Translations under genes and position numbers: made by a program
Notes under the pieces: model-generated
Seen by the model: the letters and a program-made list of their open reading frames with translations, nothing else
Databases searched by the model: none
What the model was told of the DNA's origin: nothing
In this document: piece by piece, positions 16,714 to 25,258 of the stretch
Layout of the letters: the number at the start of each line of letters is the position of its first letter
Numbering within the stretch: the first letter of the stretch is position 1
NCBI GenBank assembly: GCA_001602955.1
Contig: LVAC01000002.1
Location: 186,001-250,000, forward strand
Length of the DNA: 64,000 nt
Reading direction: 5' to 3'
DNA from: Sulfurospirillum sp001602955
Lineage (GTDB): Bacteria > Campylobacterota > Campylobacteria > Campylobacterales > Sulfurospirillaceae

Positions 16714-16877
16714 TGGCACTTTGATCGACTTTGGATATTGGATATGGTTACGATGTTTTTCAAAACAGTGGCACTCTAAAATCCGATTTAAAAAATCTGG
16801 CGTCTTCTGTACGTAGTGATTTGAGCGATGAACAAGCTATTCAAGCAGTCAAAGATCTCATTGACAGCTATAAATAA
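16713..16877 (+). pseudogene. Decayed short ORF after module B
   Basis: A reading frame starts at ATG 16713, overlapping the stop of the exported-protein gene, but has TGA as its fourth codon (16722-16724) and then stays open to TAA at 16875. The readable part is LDIGYGYDVFQNSG followed by SDLSDEQAIQAVKDLIDSYK. Its position and the ALGVGYG versus TLDIGYG resemblance mirror the coupled ORF of module A at 15628, so it is probably the broken counterpart. Confidence 0.5.
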
Positions 16878-16975
16878 GACTTGGCAGTTTAAAGCAGCTG
16901 GAGGTATCGATACTCCTAAAGCTTTAATGATTGACCTACGCCTGATCTCACTAACGCTTTTTTGACATGTCAGTC
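16876..16975 (+). pseudogene. Gene debris with a frameshift
   Basis: Immediately after the previous remnant, one frame reads TWQFKAAGGIDTPKALMI and a second frame continues PTPDLTNAFLTCQS to a stop near 16974. Joined by one frameshift they would make a plausible C-terminal tail. No parent family is recognised; the tail of a large secreted or toxin-like protein is possible. Confidence 0.35.
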
Positions 16976-16989
16976 TTAAACGGTATTAC

Positions 16990-17019
16990 TTGACAATACT
17001 TGACTCAATGTTGTATAAT
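16990..17019 (+). promoter_or_regulatory. Sigma-70 promoter of hrcA-grpE-dnaK
   Basis: TTGACA (16990-16995), an 18-base spacer and TATAAT (17014-17019) form a consensus promoter about 35 bases before the hrcA start codon. Confidence 0.85.
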
Positions 17020-17023
17020 TACA

Positions 17024-17050
17024 TCAGCAATTAAATAACAAGAGTGCTAA
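17024..17050. promoter_or_regulatory. Degenerate CIRCE operator
   Basis: The right half GAGTGCTAA (17042-17050) is a perfect CIRCE half-site. Nine bases upstream TCAGCAATT (17024-17032) matches the left half TTAGCACTC at 6 of 9. It lies between the -10 box and the hrcA start and covers the ribosome binding region, as expected for HrcA autorepression. Confidence 0.75.
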
Positions 17051-17053
17051 AAA

Positions 17054-17857
17054 ATGAAAAAACCTTCGAAGCAAGCGTTGATTTTAGAATCGATTATTCA
17101 AGCTTATTTGAAGTCGAAAATGCCTATCGGCTCATCCGAACTTCAAATGAAGATGACGTTAGGGATTTCGCCTTCAACGATTCGCATCTATTTTAAAAAG
17201 CTTTCCGAAGAAGGATCGTTAGTTCAGCTCCATGTCAGTAGCGGGCGCGTACCGACACACCGAGCATTGCAAGGGTATTGGCAAGAGCGTATCGACACGT
17301 CGCTTCCCGTCGAAATTAAAAATATCGAGAAGTTGAGACGTTCCACGAACGAACATCAGCTTTTTTGCGTCGTCGAAAGAAGTTCAGAAGCTATTTTTAA
17401 AGAGATCGTTGCCATTCAGGATCGCTTTTTGATTTTAGTCTTTGACGCACACGAGGTTGCATTAAAATACAATACGAAAGTGGAGCAGTTTCTTCAACGC
17501 CTTATCGGCTGTACGATGCGCGAACTCAAAGATATTTCCGTGCAGGTAGGTCTTTACGAGCTACATGAAAAGCTTTCGATGATTTTTCAGCAATCTCCGC
17601 TTCTTCGAGAAGGCGAAAAAGAGATGTATGCGATTGCGCAAGAATTTCAAACCGATGCGTTTATAGAGCGTTTTAGACGATTGCATTTTCTAGAATCGAT
17701 TGAAGACGGTTTGTATTTTGACGGATTTATTCCGTTTGGATGCATGGCGGTAAAACAAAAGGTTCAATTAAAAGACCAAAATGCGATGGCCGACATGTTG
17801 TGTTTCGGTCGCATCGAGAGTGATTTTGAAGATTTTTTCAATCAAGTAAAGGAGTAA
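17054..17857 (+). CDS. hrcA: Heat-shock repressor HrcA
   Basis: HrcA represses class I heat-shock operons by binding CIRCE and depends on GroE for folding. The 267-residue protein has the N-terminal winged helix (ALILESIIQAYLKSKMPIGSSEL..., SPSTIRIYFKKLSEEGSL, SSGRVPTHRALQGYW). The C-terminal part (from about residue 100) is shorter than in the typical 340-residue Bacillus type, as in Helicobacter and Campylobacter. It is the first gene of an operon with grpE (3 bases downstream) and dnaK, behind a consensus promoter and a degenerate CIRCE. Confidence 0.93.
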   Translation: MKKPSKQALILESIIQAYLKSKMPIGSSELQMKMTLGISPSTIRIYFKKLSEEGSLVQLHVSSGRVPTHRALQGYWQERIDTSLPVEIKNIEKLRRSTNEHQLFCVVERSSEAIFKEIVAIQDRFLILVFDAHEVALKYNTKVEQFLQRLIGCTMRELKDISVQVGLYELHEKLSMIFQQSPLLREGEKEMYAIAQEFQTDAFIERFRRLHFLESIEDGLYFDGFIPFGCMAVKQKVQLKDQNAMADMLCFGRIESDFEDFFNQVKE

Positions 17858-17860
17858 AAC

Positions 17861-18430
17861 GTGAATGAACCGTTAAACGAAGAGCAACAGCGGCAAGAAG
17901 CTGCTCCCGAGGAAGTGACGCAAGACGTTTGCTCGGAAGCGGTATGCGATGCGCAGCCGTGTTCGGAAAACAATGAAGTCGAACAATTAAAAACCAAGCT
18001 TGCCGAGCTTGAAGATAAATATTTACGAGCCAATGCCGACTTCGATAATATCAAACGTCGTCTGGAAAAAGAGAAAATGCAGGCGATCTCTTATGCCCAT
18101 GAAGTCTTTGCAAGAGATCTTCTTCCCGTAATCGATGCGTTAGAGATGGCTCTCGTAGCCGGTAAAAATACCGAAATCGATAGTACGGAACTTTTAGGAA
18201 AGGTTAAGGAAGGGTTGGAACTAACGATTGAGCAGTTCCGAAAAGCTTTTGAAAAACACGGAATCGAACTGGTTGAAAGTGAAGGCGGTTTTGATCCGAA
18301 CGTTCATGAAGCGGTGATGCAACTTGAGAGTGAAGAGAAGCAAAGCGGGGAGATTTTACAAGTCTTTCAAAAAGGCTATAAAATCAAGGATAGAATTTTA
18401 CGACCGGCAATGGTCAGTATCGCCAAATAA
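17861..18430 (+). CDS. grpE: Nucleotide exchange factor GrpE
   Basis: GrpE releases ADP from DnaK. The 189-residue product has an acidic, disordered N-terminus, a long coiled-coil helix (VEQLKTKLAELEDKYLRANADFDNIKRRLEKEK) and the C-terminal beta domain with FEKHGIELVESEGGFDPNVHEAVMQ and GYKIKDRILRPAMVSIAK. It starts at GTG 17861 behind AAGGAG, three bases after hrcA, and precedes dnaK by 52 bases. Confidence 0.96.
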   Translation: MNEPLNEEQQRQEAAPEEVTQDVCSEAVCDAQPCSENNEVEQLKTKLAELEDKYLRANADFDNIKRRLEKEKMQAISYAHEVFARDLLPVIDALEMALVAGKNTEIDSTELLGKVKEGLELTIEQFRKAFEKHGIELVESEGGFDPNVHEAVMQLESEEKQSGEILQVFQKGYKIKDRILRPAMVSIAK

Positions 18431-18482
18431 AGCAATCTTGCGTTTATCGGCATTTATATTAAAATTAAATAAAGGATAAAAA

Positions 18483-20363
18483 ATGGGAAAAGTAATCGGT
18501 ATAGATTTGGGAACGACCAATTCATGCGTTTCCGTGTATGAAAGAGGAGAGAGTAAAGTTATTCCTAACAAAGAAGGAAAAAATACGACCCCTTCGGTTG
18601 TTGCCTTTACGGACAAAGAAGAGGTTTTAGTCGGAGATACGGCAAAACGTCAAGCGGTAACGAATCCTAAGCGCACCATCTATTCTATCAAAAGAATTAT
18701 GGGCTTGATGAGCAACGAAGAAAAAGCCGGTGAAGCGAAAAAACGTCTTCCTTACGCGGTTGTCGATCGAAACGGTGCATGTGCGATTGAAATCGACGGC
18801 AAAGTGTACACTCCGCAAGAAATTAGTGCCAAAGTCTTGATGAAACTTAAAGAAGATGCGGAGGGTTTTTTGGGCGAGAGCGTGACCGATGCGGTTATTA
18901 CCGTTCCGGCATATTTTAACGATAGCCAAAGAAAAGCGACCAAAGAAGCCGGTACGATTGCCGGATTGAATGTGTTACGTATTATTAACGAGCCGACGGC
19001 GGCGGCGTTAGCTTACGGTTTGGATAAAAAAGAAGCGGAAAAAATCGTTGTTTACGACCTCGGCGGCGGAACGTTCGACGTTACCGTATTGGAAACGGGC
19101 GATAACGTCGTTGAGGTATTGGCAACAGGCGGAGATGCCTTCTTGGGCGGCGACGACTTTGATAACCGTCTTATCGATTGGTTAGTCGGTGAATTTAAAA
19201 GCGAAAACGGCATCGATTTAAAAGCGGACGTAATGGCACTTCAACGTCTCAAAGAAGCGGCTGAAAATGCAAAAAAAGAGCTTTCGTCTTCCATGGAGAC
19301 CGAGGTCAATTTACCGTTTATCACAGCCGATGCAACCGGTCCAAAACACTTGGTCAAAAAGCTTACGCGTGCAAAATTTGAATCGATGATTGAAGATTTG
19401 GTAGCATTGACGATCAAAAAAATCAAAGAAGTCGTCAATGATTCCGATCTTAAAAAAGGCGAAATTAAAGAAATCGTTATGGTCGGCGGATCAACGCGTG
19501 TACCTTTAGTTCAACAAAAAGTGAAAGAGTTCTTTGAAAAAGAGCTCAACAAATCCGTCAATCCGGATGAAGTCGTTGCGATCGGTGCGGCTATCCAAGG
19601 CGCGGTTATTAAAGGCGACGTCAAAGATATTCTTTTACTCGATGTTACGCCTCTAAGCCTCGGTATTGAAACGTTAGGCGGTGTTATGACGAAATTGATT
19701 GAAAAAGGTACGACGATTCCGGTTAAAAAATCGCAAGTCTTTTCGACCGCAGAAGACAATCAACCTGCCGTTACGATTCACGCACTTCAAGGCGAGCGTG
19801 AATTTGCACGCGATAATAAATCGCTCGGTCAATTTAACCTTGAGAGTATTCCGCCGGCACCTCGCGGCGTACCGCAAATCGAAGTCTCTTTTGACATCGA
19901 CGCCAACGGTATTTTAACCGTTTCTGCTAAAGATAAAGCAACGGGTAAAGCTCAAGAGATTAAAATCTCCGGAAGTTCGGGACTCGATGATGCCGAAATC
20001 GAACGAATGGTTAAAGATGCAGAATTGCATAAAGAAGAGGACAAAAAACGTAAAGAAGCGGTTGACGCACGTAATCAAGCCGATGCTTTAGCGCATCAAA
20101 CCGAAAAATCTTTAGGTGAGATGGGCGATGCGATTAGTGCCGAAGATAAAACGAAAATCGAAGCAGAGCTTAAAGCCCTTAAAGAGGTTCTCGCGAATGA
20201 AAGTGCAACCAAAGAGCAAATCGACGCTAAAGTGAAATCATTAAGCGAAGCCAGCCATAAACTAGCCGAAGCAATGTATAAAAAAGAGCAAGGCGGAGCC
20301 GCCGGAGGCGAACAGCCAAAAGCAAAAAAAGACGACGACGTCATCGACGCCGAAGTCGAATAA
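18483..20363 (+). CDS. dnaK: Chaperone DnaK (Hsp70)
   Basis: Full-length 626-residue Hsp70. The ATPase domain shows IDLGTTNSCV, DAVITVPAYFNDSQR, RIINEPTAAALAYG, VYDLGGGTFDVTVLE and MVGGSTRVPLVQ. The substrate domain has DVTPLSLGIETLGG and TIPVKKSQVFSTA. The C-terminus ends in DDDVIDAEVE, the typical acidic tail. It is the third gene of the hrcA operon; dnaJ is not adjacent, as in relatives. Confidence 0.99.
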   Translation: MGKVIGIDLGTTNSCVSVYERGESKVIPNKEGKNTTPSVVAFTDKEEVLVGDTAKRQAVTNPKRTIYSIKRIMGLMSNEEKAGEAKKRLPYAVVDRNGACAIEIDGKVYTPQEISAKVLMKLKEDAEGFLGESVTDAVITVPAYFNDSQRKATKEAGTIAGLNVLRIINEPTAAALAYGLDKKEAEKIVVYDLGGGTFDVTVLETGDNVVEVLATGGDAFLGGDDFDNRLIDWLVGEFKSENGIDLKADVMALQRLKEAAENAKKELSSSMETEVNLPFITADATGPKHLVKKLTRAKFESMIEDLVALTIKKIKEVVNDSDLKKGEIKEIVMVGGSTRVPLVQQKVKEFFEKELNKSVNPDEVVAIGAAIQGAVIKGDVKDILLLDVTPLSLGIETLGGVMTKLIEKGTTIPVKKSQVFSTAEDNQPAVTIHALQGEREFARDNKSLGQFNLESIPPAPRGVPQIEVSFDIDANGILTVSAKDKATGKAQEIKISGSSGLDDAEIERMVKDAELHKEEDKKRKEAVDARNQADALAHQTEKSLGEMGDAISAEDKTKIEAELKALKEVLANESATKEQIDAKVKSLSEASHKLAEAMYKKEQGGAAGGEQPKAKKDDDVIDAEVE

Positions 20364-20378
20364 ACTTTTTTCTTTTTA

Positions 20379-20406
20379 GTATCCAAGCGTTTTCACGCTT
20401 GGATAC
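20379..20406. terminator. Hairpin after dnaK
   Basis: A perfect 11-base stem GTATCCAAGCG/CGCTTGGATAC with a six-base loop starts 16 bases after the dnaK stop. The following CTCTTTCCCC is only weakly T-rich, so termination efficiency is uncertain. Confidence 0.7.
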
Positions 20407-20505
20407 CTCTTTCCCCTCCCTTCCTCTAATTATTAGAAATATAAGTTTTAAACAAAAATATATAATTCTCTTTATATAATCGTCTTGTATATTTAAGGTT
20501 GTATT

Positions 20506-21537
20506 ATGAGCAAAATCATTAAACTCTTTTTGAAACAAGGCTTTACCCCCGTAGATACTAGGGTCTTTAAACTAGGCTCCGTCCTCCCTTTTGATTGTTA
20601 TATTCAGAGGTTTAACGGCTTTTTTATCGTTCTTGAAAGCGGTACGTTTTTGAACGAGTCGACGTATCGTAAACTGGTACAAAAAAACCTCCAAATTTTT
20701 GTTCAAACACGAAAATACGAAGATTATAAAACGTATGTACAGCGTTTTTCTCCTCAAATCGGTGAGAGGCATATGTCTTACGAAACACAGGAATTAGAGG
20801 AAGTTTTAGCGCAATGCTATGATATGAAGTCTCTTTTAAAGCAATCGCAATCATTGCACGATAAATTAAAGATTATCTATACGTATTCTAAGTACCTTTT
20901 AAATGCTTGGTTGCAATCCAAGCAGCGTGAACTCGTTCCCGTGGATGCGGTATCTTTTTTAATGGAAGAATTCGTTTTTGTCGCCAATAGTGAGCATTTA
21001 ACGCTTTCAAAGTTCAATGATTTTTTGGATGAAGAAGACGATTTGGCGGCACATTTAGTCAAAGTCGCTTTTTTCGCCGCCATGATAGGAAGTCATATCA
21101 ATTTGGATTTTAGCGATCAAAAGAAGTTGCTGATCGCCGCCATTTTGCATGATGTCGGTAAGACGGAATTGGATGAAGACCTGCTACACAAATCAGATTT
21201 CTTATCGGAATTTGAGTATAAGCTTATACAACGACATGCAGAGGCGAGTGCCCACATGGTTCGTCAAAGCGGACTGAAAGATCGCATGATTTTAAATGCC
21301 ATTAAAGATCATCATGAGCGTTTGGACGGCAGCGGGTATCCTAAAGGCGCGAAGGAAGATCGTATCAGTATGTTCGGAAAAATTCTTGCGGTATGCGATA
21401 TGTTCGATGCTATGATTACGATTAAACCGTATCGAGGTGCGTACAGTACGTATAATGCACTCAAGCTTATGCGCCTAGAGGCGCGAGACAAGCTTGAGAT
21501 GCGTTATGTGAATCTTTTGGTTAAAGATTTAAAATAG
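20506..21537 (+). CDS. HD-GYP domain protein, probable c-di-GMP phosphodiesterase
   Basis: The 343-residue protein has an unassigned N-terminal half (about 1-175) and an HD-GYP domain: LLIAAILHDVGKTELDEDLLHK (HD), QRHAEASAHMV, and KDHHERLDGSGYPKGAKEDRISMFGKILAVCDMFDAM (HHE...GSGYP). All expected metal ligands of the HD-GYP core seem present, so it is likely to hydrolyse cyclic di-GMP. No signal peptide or membrane helix is visible; it is cytosolic. It stands alone, convergent with ppk2 with 3 bases between them. A cyclase counterpart is at 45550. Confidence 0.88.
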   Translation: MSKIIKLFLKQGFTPVDTRVFKLGSVLPFDCYIQRFNGFFIVLESGTFLNESTYRKLVQKNLQIFVQTRKYEDYKTYVQRFSPQIGERHMSYETQELEEVLAQCYDMKSLLKQSQSLHDKLKIIYTYSKYLLNAWLQSKQRELVPVDAVSFLMEEFVFVANSEHLTLSKFNDFLDEEDDLAAHLVKVAFFAAMIGSHINLDFSDQKKLLIAAILHDVGKTELDEDLLHKSDFLSEFEYKLIQRHAEASAHMVRQSGLKDRMILNAIKDHHERLDGSGYPKGAKEDRISMFGKILAVCDMFDAMITIKPYRGAYSTYNALKLMRLEARDKLEMRYVNLLVKDLK

Positions 21538-21540
21538 GAT

Positions 21541-22428
21541 TTATCCGTTGAGATGAGAGAGGTTTTCGCTCGGTAAGCTTTTTTCCATAATCTCAATTTC
21601 TTCTTTACCGGTTCGTACGACGTTTGGATCAAGTGTTAGATGTTTTTTCTTAATTTTATCGGGATAATCGACGTTTTGTAAGATGTGGCGAATCGTATTG
21701 AGTCTGGCTTTGCGTTTATCGTCGGATAAAATAATCGTCCACGGACAACGCGGATTGTTGGATGCTAAAAGCATGGAATATTTGGCGACCGTGTATTCGT
21801 CCCAAAGTTCTTGCGATTTTTCATCGACGGGAGAGAGTTTAAATTGTTTAAGCGGATCGGTTTTTCGCTCTTTAAAGCGTTTGGCTTGTTCTTCTTTTCC
21901 GACCGAAAAATAGAATTTGAATAAAATAATGCCCGAATTGACCAACATGGTTTCAAATTTTGGGACTTCGCGTAGAAACTCTTTGTGTTCTTCTTGGGTA
22001 CAAAAACCCATCACCGGTTCGACGCCGGCGCGATTGTACCATGAACGGTCAAACAAAACGATTTCTCCGGCAGAGGGTAGGTGTTGGGTATAACGTTGGA
22101 AATACCATTGCGAACGCTCCGTATCGGAGGGCTTTGAAAGTGCGACGATACGTGCGCCTCGCGGGTTAAGATGTTCGGTAATGCGCTTAATCGTTCCGCC
22201 TTTACCTGCCGCATCGCGTCCTTCGACGAGAATCAGAACTTTTAAGCCTTTATCTTTCACATGGTTTTGAAATTTTAACAGTTCGACTTGGAGTTTTGTA
22301 AGCTCTTTTTCATATTTTAGCTCGCTTTTTTTGACCCAAATTTGAACTTTGTCGTCATGTTTTTCTTCTTTTGAAGCAAGAATCTCTTCATTTTGAAAGG
22401 CGATTTTTGTTTTCTTTTTCTTTCCCAT
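21541..22428 (-). CDS. ppk2: Polyphosphate kinase 2 (PPK2)
   Basis: PPK2 enzymes phosphorylate nucleotides with polyphosphate or the reverse. The 295-residue single-domain protein has a Walker A GRDAAGKGG (residues 70-78), the lid and Walker B region VLFDRSWYNRAGVEPVMGF, and the C-terminal ARLNTIRHIL, all typical of class I PPK2. A lysine-rich N-terminus precedes the core. The start ATG has a GGAAGAGGA site. No polyphosphate partner gene is adjacent. Confidence 0.92.
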   Translation of the reverse strand: MGKKKKTKIAFQNEEILASKEEKHDDKVQIWVKKSELKYEKELTKLQVELLKFQNHVKDKGLKVLILVEGRDAAGKGGTIKRITEHLNPRGARIVALSKPSDTERSQWYFQRYTQHLPSAGEIVLFDRSWYNRAGVEPVMGFCTQEEHKEFLREVPKFETMLVNSGIILFKFYFSVGKEEQAKRFKERKTDPLKQFKLSPVDEKSQELWDEYTVAKYSMLLASNNPRCPWTIILSDDKRKARLNTIRHILQNVDYPDKIKKKHLTLDPNVVRTGKEEIEIMEKSLPSENLSHLNG

Positions 22429-22530
22429 TCCTCTTCCTTTTAGCCCTTGAATGCCTTTAAATCGTTGTAATTTAAAAAATATTTAGGCTTATTCGCTACA
22501 ATAAATCATTCTTTTCTTAAAGGTAACATT

Positions 22531-24270
22531 GTGAAACGTATTGTAAGCTCTTTTTGCTTAGTTCTTTTCTTCGCGATTTCGTTATTTGCGATCGAAAAAC
22601 CTAAAATTTTAACTCCCGAAGAAGCGTTTAACGTGACAACTTCGCGCGATACTCAAGGCATTCGCATCGCGTTTACGATTGCTCAGGGTGTTTATTTATA
22701 CGACGATAAGATCAAAATAGAGCTTTTAACGCCGAAAAGTCGCGATATTACCTCTTCTTTAACGCGTCCGCCGGCCGAATCGTTTCACGAATATCAAACC
22801 CAACGTCGCTCGTTTGAGATATTGATTCCGGAACATCTTCTTACATCGCAAGCTTCCGCGTTTGAGCTTAAGGTTTCATACCAAGGGTGCGCGGAAATGG
22901 GAATTTGTTATCAGCCGCAAGTCAAACAGTTTCGATTCGACCAACAAGCTGCTTCTAAAACTTCCCTTTCGGAGCAAGACGCGATTGCGATGCGTTTAGC
23001 GGAGGGCAATTACGGTTGGATTCTTTTGAGCTTTTTCGGTTTTGGATTGCTTTTATCGCTTACGCCGTGCGTTTTTCCGATGATTCCGATCCTCTCGTCC
23101 ATTATCGTCTCTCAGCCGAGTGTGGCAATGGGCGCAAAAAAAGGGTTCGTTTTATCGTTGGTATACGTTCTTTCAATGGCATCGGCGTATACGATCGCGG
23201 GAATTTTAGCGGCACTGTTCGGCGCCAATTTACAAGCTTCGTTGCAAAATCCATGGGTGATTAGCGTGTTTAGCGCGATGTTTGTCGTATTGGCGTTATC
23301 GATGTTCGGTTTCTTTGAAATTAAAATGCCAAGCCGCATTCAAAATAGACTCAGTAAAACGTCCGACGAAGCACAATCGCAAGGAATAGCGGGTATCGCG
23401 GTTATGGGGTTTGTGTCGGCGTTGATCGTCGGCCCGTGCGTTGCGGCTCCTTTGGCGGGTGCTTTGATTTATATCGGGCAATCGGGAGACGTCCTTTTGG
23501 GCGGAACGGCTTTGTTTGTTATGAGCTTGGGTATGGGCGTTCCGCTTTTGGCAATCGGAACGACGGCAGGGCGCTACATGCCGCGTCCGGGCGCATGGAT
23601 GCAAAACGTAACGGCTTTTTTCGGCGTGACGCTTTTGGGCGTAGCCGTTTGGATGCTTTCTCGTATCCTTCCTTCGTTTGTTACGATGGGCTTGTGGATG
23701 CTTTTATGCCTTCTCTCCGCGCTCTTTTTCGGTGCAATCGAACCGCTTGCGAACACTGTGAGCGGATGGAAAAGACTTGTCAAAGGATTTTGGTTTATCG
23801 TTTTGCTCTACGGGATTGCTTTATTTGTTGGGCTTTTAAGCGGTGCTAGCAATCCGCTTTCTCCGTTTGAACGCTTGACGTTGAAAGAAAATAGGCTTCA
23901 TACCGCCTCTTCGCCAGACGCTTCCATGTTACATGTCAAAACGTTAGAGGAGTTAAACGCGTTCATCGCCAAAGCGCAAAAACCCGTTATGGTCGATTTT
24001 TATGCCGATTGGTGTGTGAATTGCGTCGAGTTTGAGCGTTTTACGTTCCAAGACGCTCGCGTTCAAGAAAAGCTCAAAACGATGGAGCGGGTGAAAATCG
24101 ACGTAACGAACAACAGCGATGAAGATAAAAAGCTCCAAAAAGCGTTCGGTATTTTCGGACCTCCGGCAATTTTATTTTTTAAAAATGCCCAAGAAATAAG
24201 CGAACTGCGCCTTGTCGGTTATAAAAACGCCGACGAATTTTTAACACATATCGAGAAAGTAGGGCACTAA
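22531..24270 (+). CDS. dsbD: Thiol:disulfide interchange protein DsbD
   Basis: DsbD carries electrons from cytoplasmic thioredoxin to periplasmic thiol proteins. All three modules are present in 579 residues: a signal peptide (1-20) and alpha domain with C120/C126 in GCAEMGIC; eight hydrophobic helices (about 165-430) with LTPCVFPMIPIL and a second cysteine in VGPCVAAP; and a C-terminal thioredoxin-like domain with ADWCVNC. It starts at GTG 22531 and is directly followed by a small gene. An ACATGTC word encodes LHVK near 23932. Confidence 0.95.
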   Translation: MKRIVSSFCLVLFFAISLFAIEKPKILTPEEAFNVTTSRDTQGIRIAFTIAQGVYLYDDKIKIELLTPKSRDITSSLTRPPAESFHEYQTQRRSFEILIPEHLLTSQASAFELKVSYQGCAEMGICYQPQVKQFRFDQQAASKTSLSEQDAIAMRLAEGNYGWILLSFFGFGLLLSLTPCVFPMIPILSSIIVSQPSVAMGAKKGFVLSLVYVLSMASAYTIAGILAALFGANLQASLQNPWVISVFSAMFVVLALSMFGFFEIKMPSRIQNRLSKTSDEAQSQGIAGIAVMGFVSALIVGPCVAAPLAGALIYIGQSGDVLLGGTALFVMSLGMGVPLLAIGTTAGRYMPRPGAWMQNVTAFFGVTLLGVAVWMLSRILPSFVTMGLWMLLCLLSALFFGAIEPLANTVSGWKRLVKGFWFIVLLYGIALFVGLLSGASNPLSPFERLTLKENRLHTASSPDASMLHVKTLEELNAFIAKAQKPVMVDFYADWCVNCVEFERFTFQDARVQEKLKTMERVKIDVTNNSDEDKKLQKAFGIFGPPAILFFKNAQEISELRLVGYKNADEFLTHIEKVGH

Positions 24271-24561
24271 ATGAAAGTGATTTTAGTCGTTGACGTCGAG
24301 GGCTTAAACGATCAAGTCGTTTTTGAAAAGCATTTGAAAAAAGAGGGTTTTACGCCTATTAGCGGGGAGTCGTTCGCATATGAGGGCGATACGACGACGC
24401 ATTTGTTTAGTACGCGAGCGTTTATCATGGAAGTCGTGGGTAAAGCTTTGGATAAATCAGGATTTTTAGAGTGCCGTATCATGTTTCAAGTCGGAGAAAA
24501 TCCGATGGAGACATACCGCTTCGATACGTCTTCCCAAGAGTTTGTGCTTACGAACGGTTAA
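24271..24561 (+). CDS. Small conserved protein after dsbD, unknown function
   Basis: A 96-residue protein starting immediately after the dsbD stop. It begins MKVILVVDVEGLNDQVVFEKHLKKEGF and contains TTTHLFSTRAFIMEVV. No catalytic motif or membrane segment is visible. It is short, alpha/beta by eye and cytosolic. Coupling to dsbD suggests co-expression. Its 3' end overlaps the convergent kdsB by 14 bases. Confidence 0.7.
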   Translation: MKVILVVDVEGLNDQVVFEKHLKKEGFTPISGESFAYEGDTTTHLFSTRAFIMEVVGKALDKSGFLECRIMFQVGENPMETYRFDTSSQEFVLTNG

Positions 24562-25258
24562 AAAAGCGCAATGCGCGCTCTAAATCTTCGGGGGTGTCGA
24601 TACCGAAGCTTTGACTGTGCACTTTGACCATGGCAATTTTATAGCCGTGGTATAGGGCGCGTAGTTGTTCCAGTTTTTCGATATGTTCGATAGGTGCATA
24701 AGGAAGCGCACAAAAAGTTTCCAATGCTTCTTTACGAAAGGCATAAATCCCTAAATGCCCGAAATAACCCTCGAAACCGCCTTCACGATCATAAGGAATC
24801 GCACTTCTGGAAAAATAGATCGCTTGATCGTCGGCATCTAAAATGACCTTAACAAGATTGGGGTCTTTGACATGTGAAAGATCGATCGGTTTGCATGCGC
24901 TGGTAATCAATGCTTTGGTTTGTTCGGCACGTTGGATCACGTGTTGAACGACGCTTTCCTCGATAAACGGCTCATCTGCTTGCACGTTCACGATGATTTC
25001 GTCGGAAGGAAGGCAGAGTTTGGATGCGGCTTCGTTAATGCGATCCGTTCCGCTTTGATGCTCTTTTGAAGTTAAAATCGCCTTGAATCCGTAAGATTGG
25101 GCTAATGCTACAACTTCTGCCGTATCGGCGGCAATCGCAACATCGTCGAGATGTTCTACGCGCTTAGCGGTTGCGATCACCATCGGAATACCGTCAATTG
25201 GAGCTAAAATCTTACCGGGAAAGCGCGTCGATGCAAAACGCGCTGGGATGATAATCAC
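24548..25258 (-). CDS. kdsB: CMP-KDO synthetase
   Basis: KdsB activates KDO as CMP-KDO for lipopolysaccharide core synthesis. Motifs are IIIPARFASTRFPGK at the N-terminus, SGTDRINEAA, VNVQADEPFI, YFSRSAIPY, HLGIYAFR and IEHIEKLEQLRAL. I place the start at GTG 25258, which gives the family-typical N-terminus, a 4-base overlap with thrC (GTGA) and an AAAGGAT site; an ATG at 25276 is open but lies inside thrC with no site. 236 residues. Last gene of the nadE operon. Confidence 0.94.
   Translation of the reverse strand: MIIIPARFASTRFPGKILAPIDGIPMVIATAKRVEHLDDVAIAADTAEVVALAQSYGFKAILTSKEHQSGTDRINEAASKLCLPSDEIIVNVQADEPFIEESVVQHVIQRAEQTKALITSACKPIDLSHVKDPNLVKVILDADDQAIYFSRSAIPYDREGGFEGYFGHLGIYAFRKEALETFCALPYAPIEHIEKLEQLRALYHGYKIAMVKVHSQSFGIDTPEDLERALRFFNRS

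Noticed and set aside
16722..16724. In-frame TGA considered as selenocysteine
   Set aside because: It is the fourth codon of a short ORF with no redox motif and no visible SECIS-like stem directly after it; decay is simpler.
23436..23849. A 137-codon open frame on the plus strand inside dsbD
   Set aside because: It lies in another frame of a gene whose membrane and CxxC motifs are intact; its composition (Arg/Phe/Cys-rich) is that of a shadow frame.
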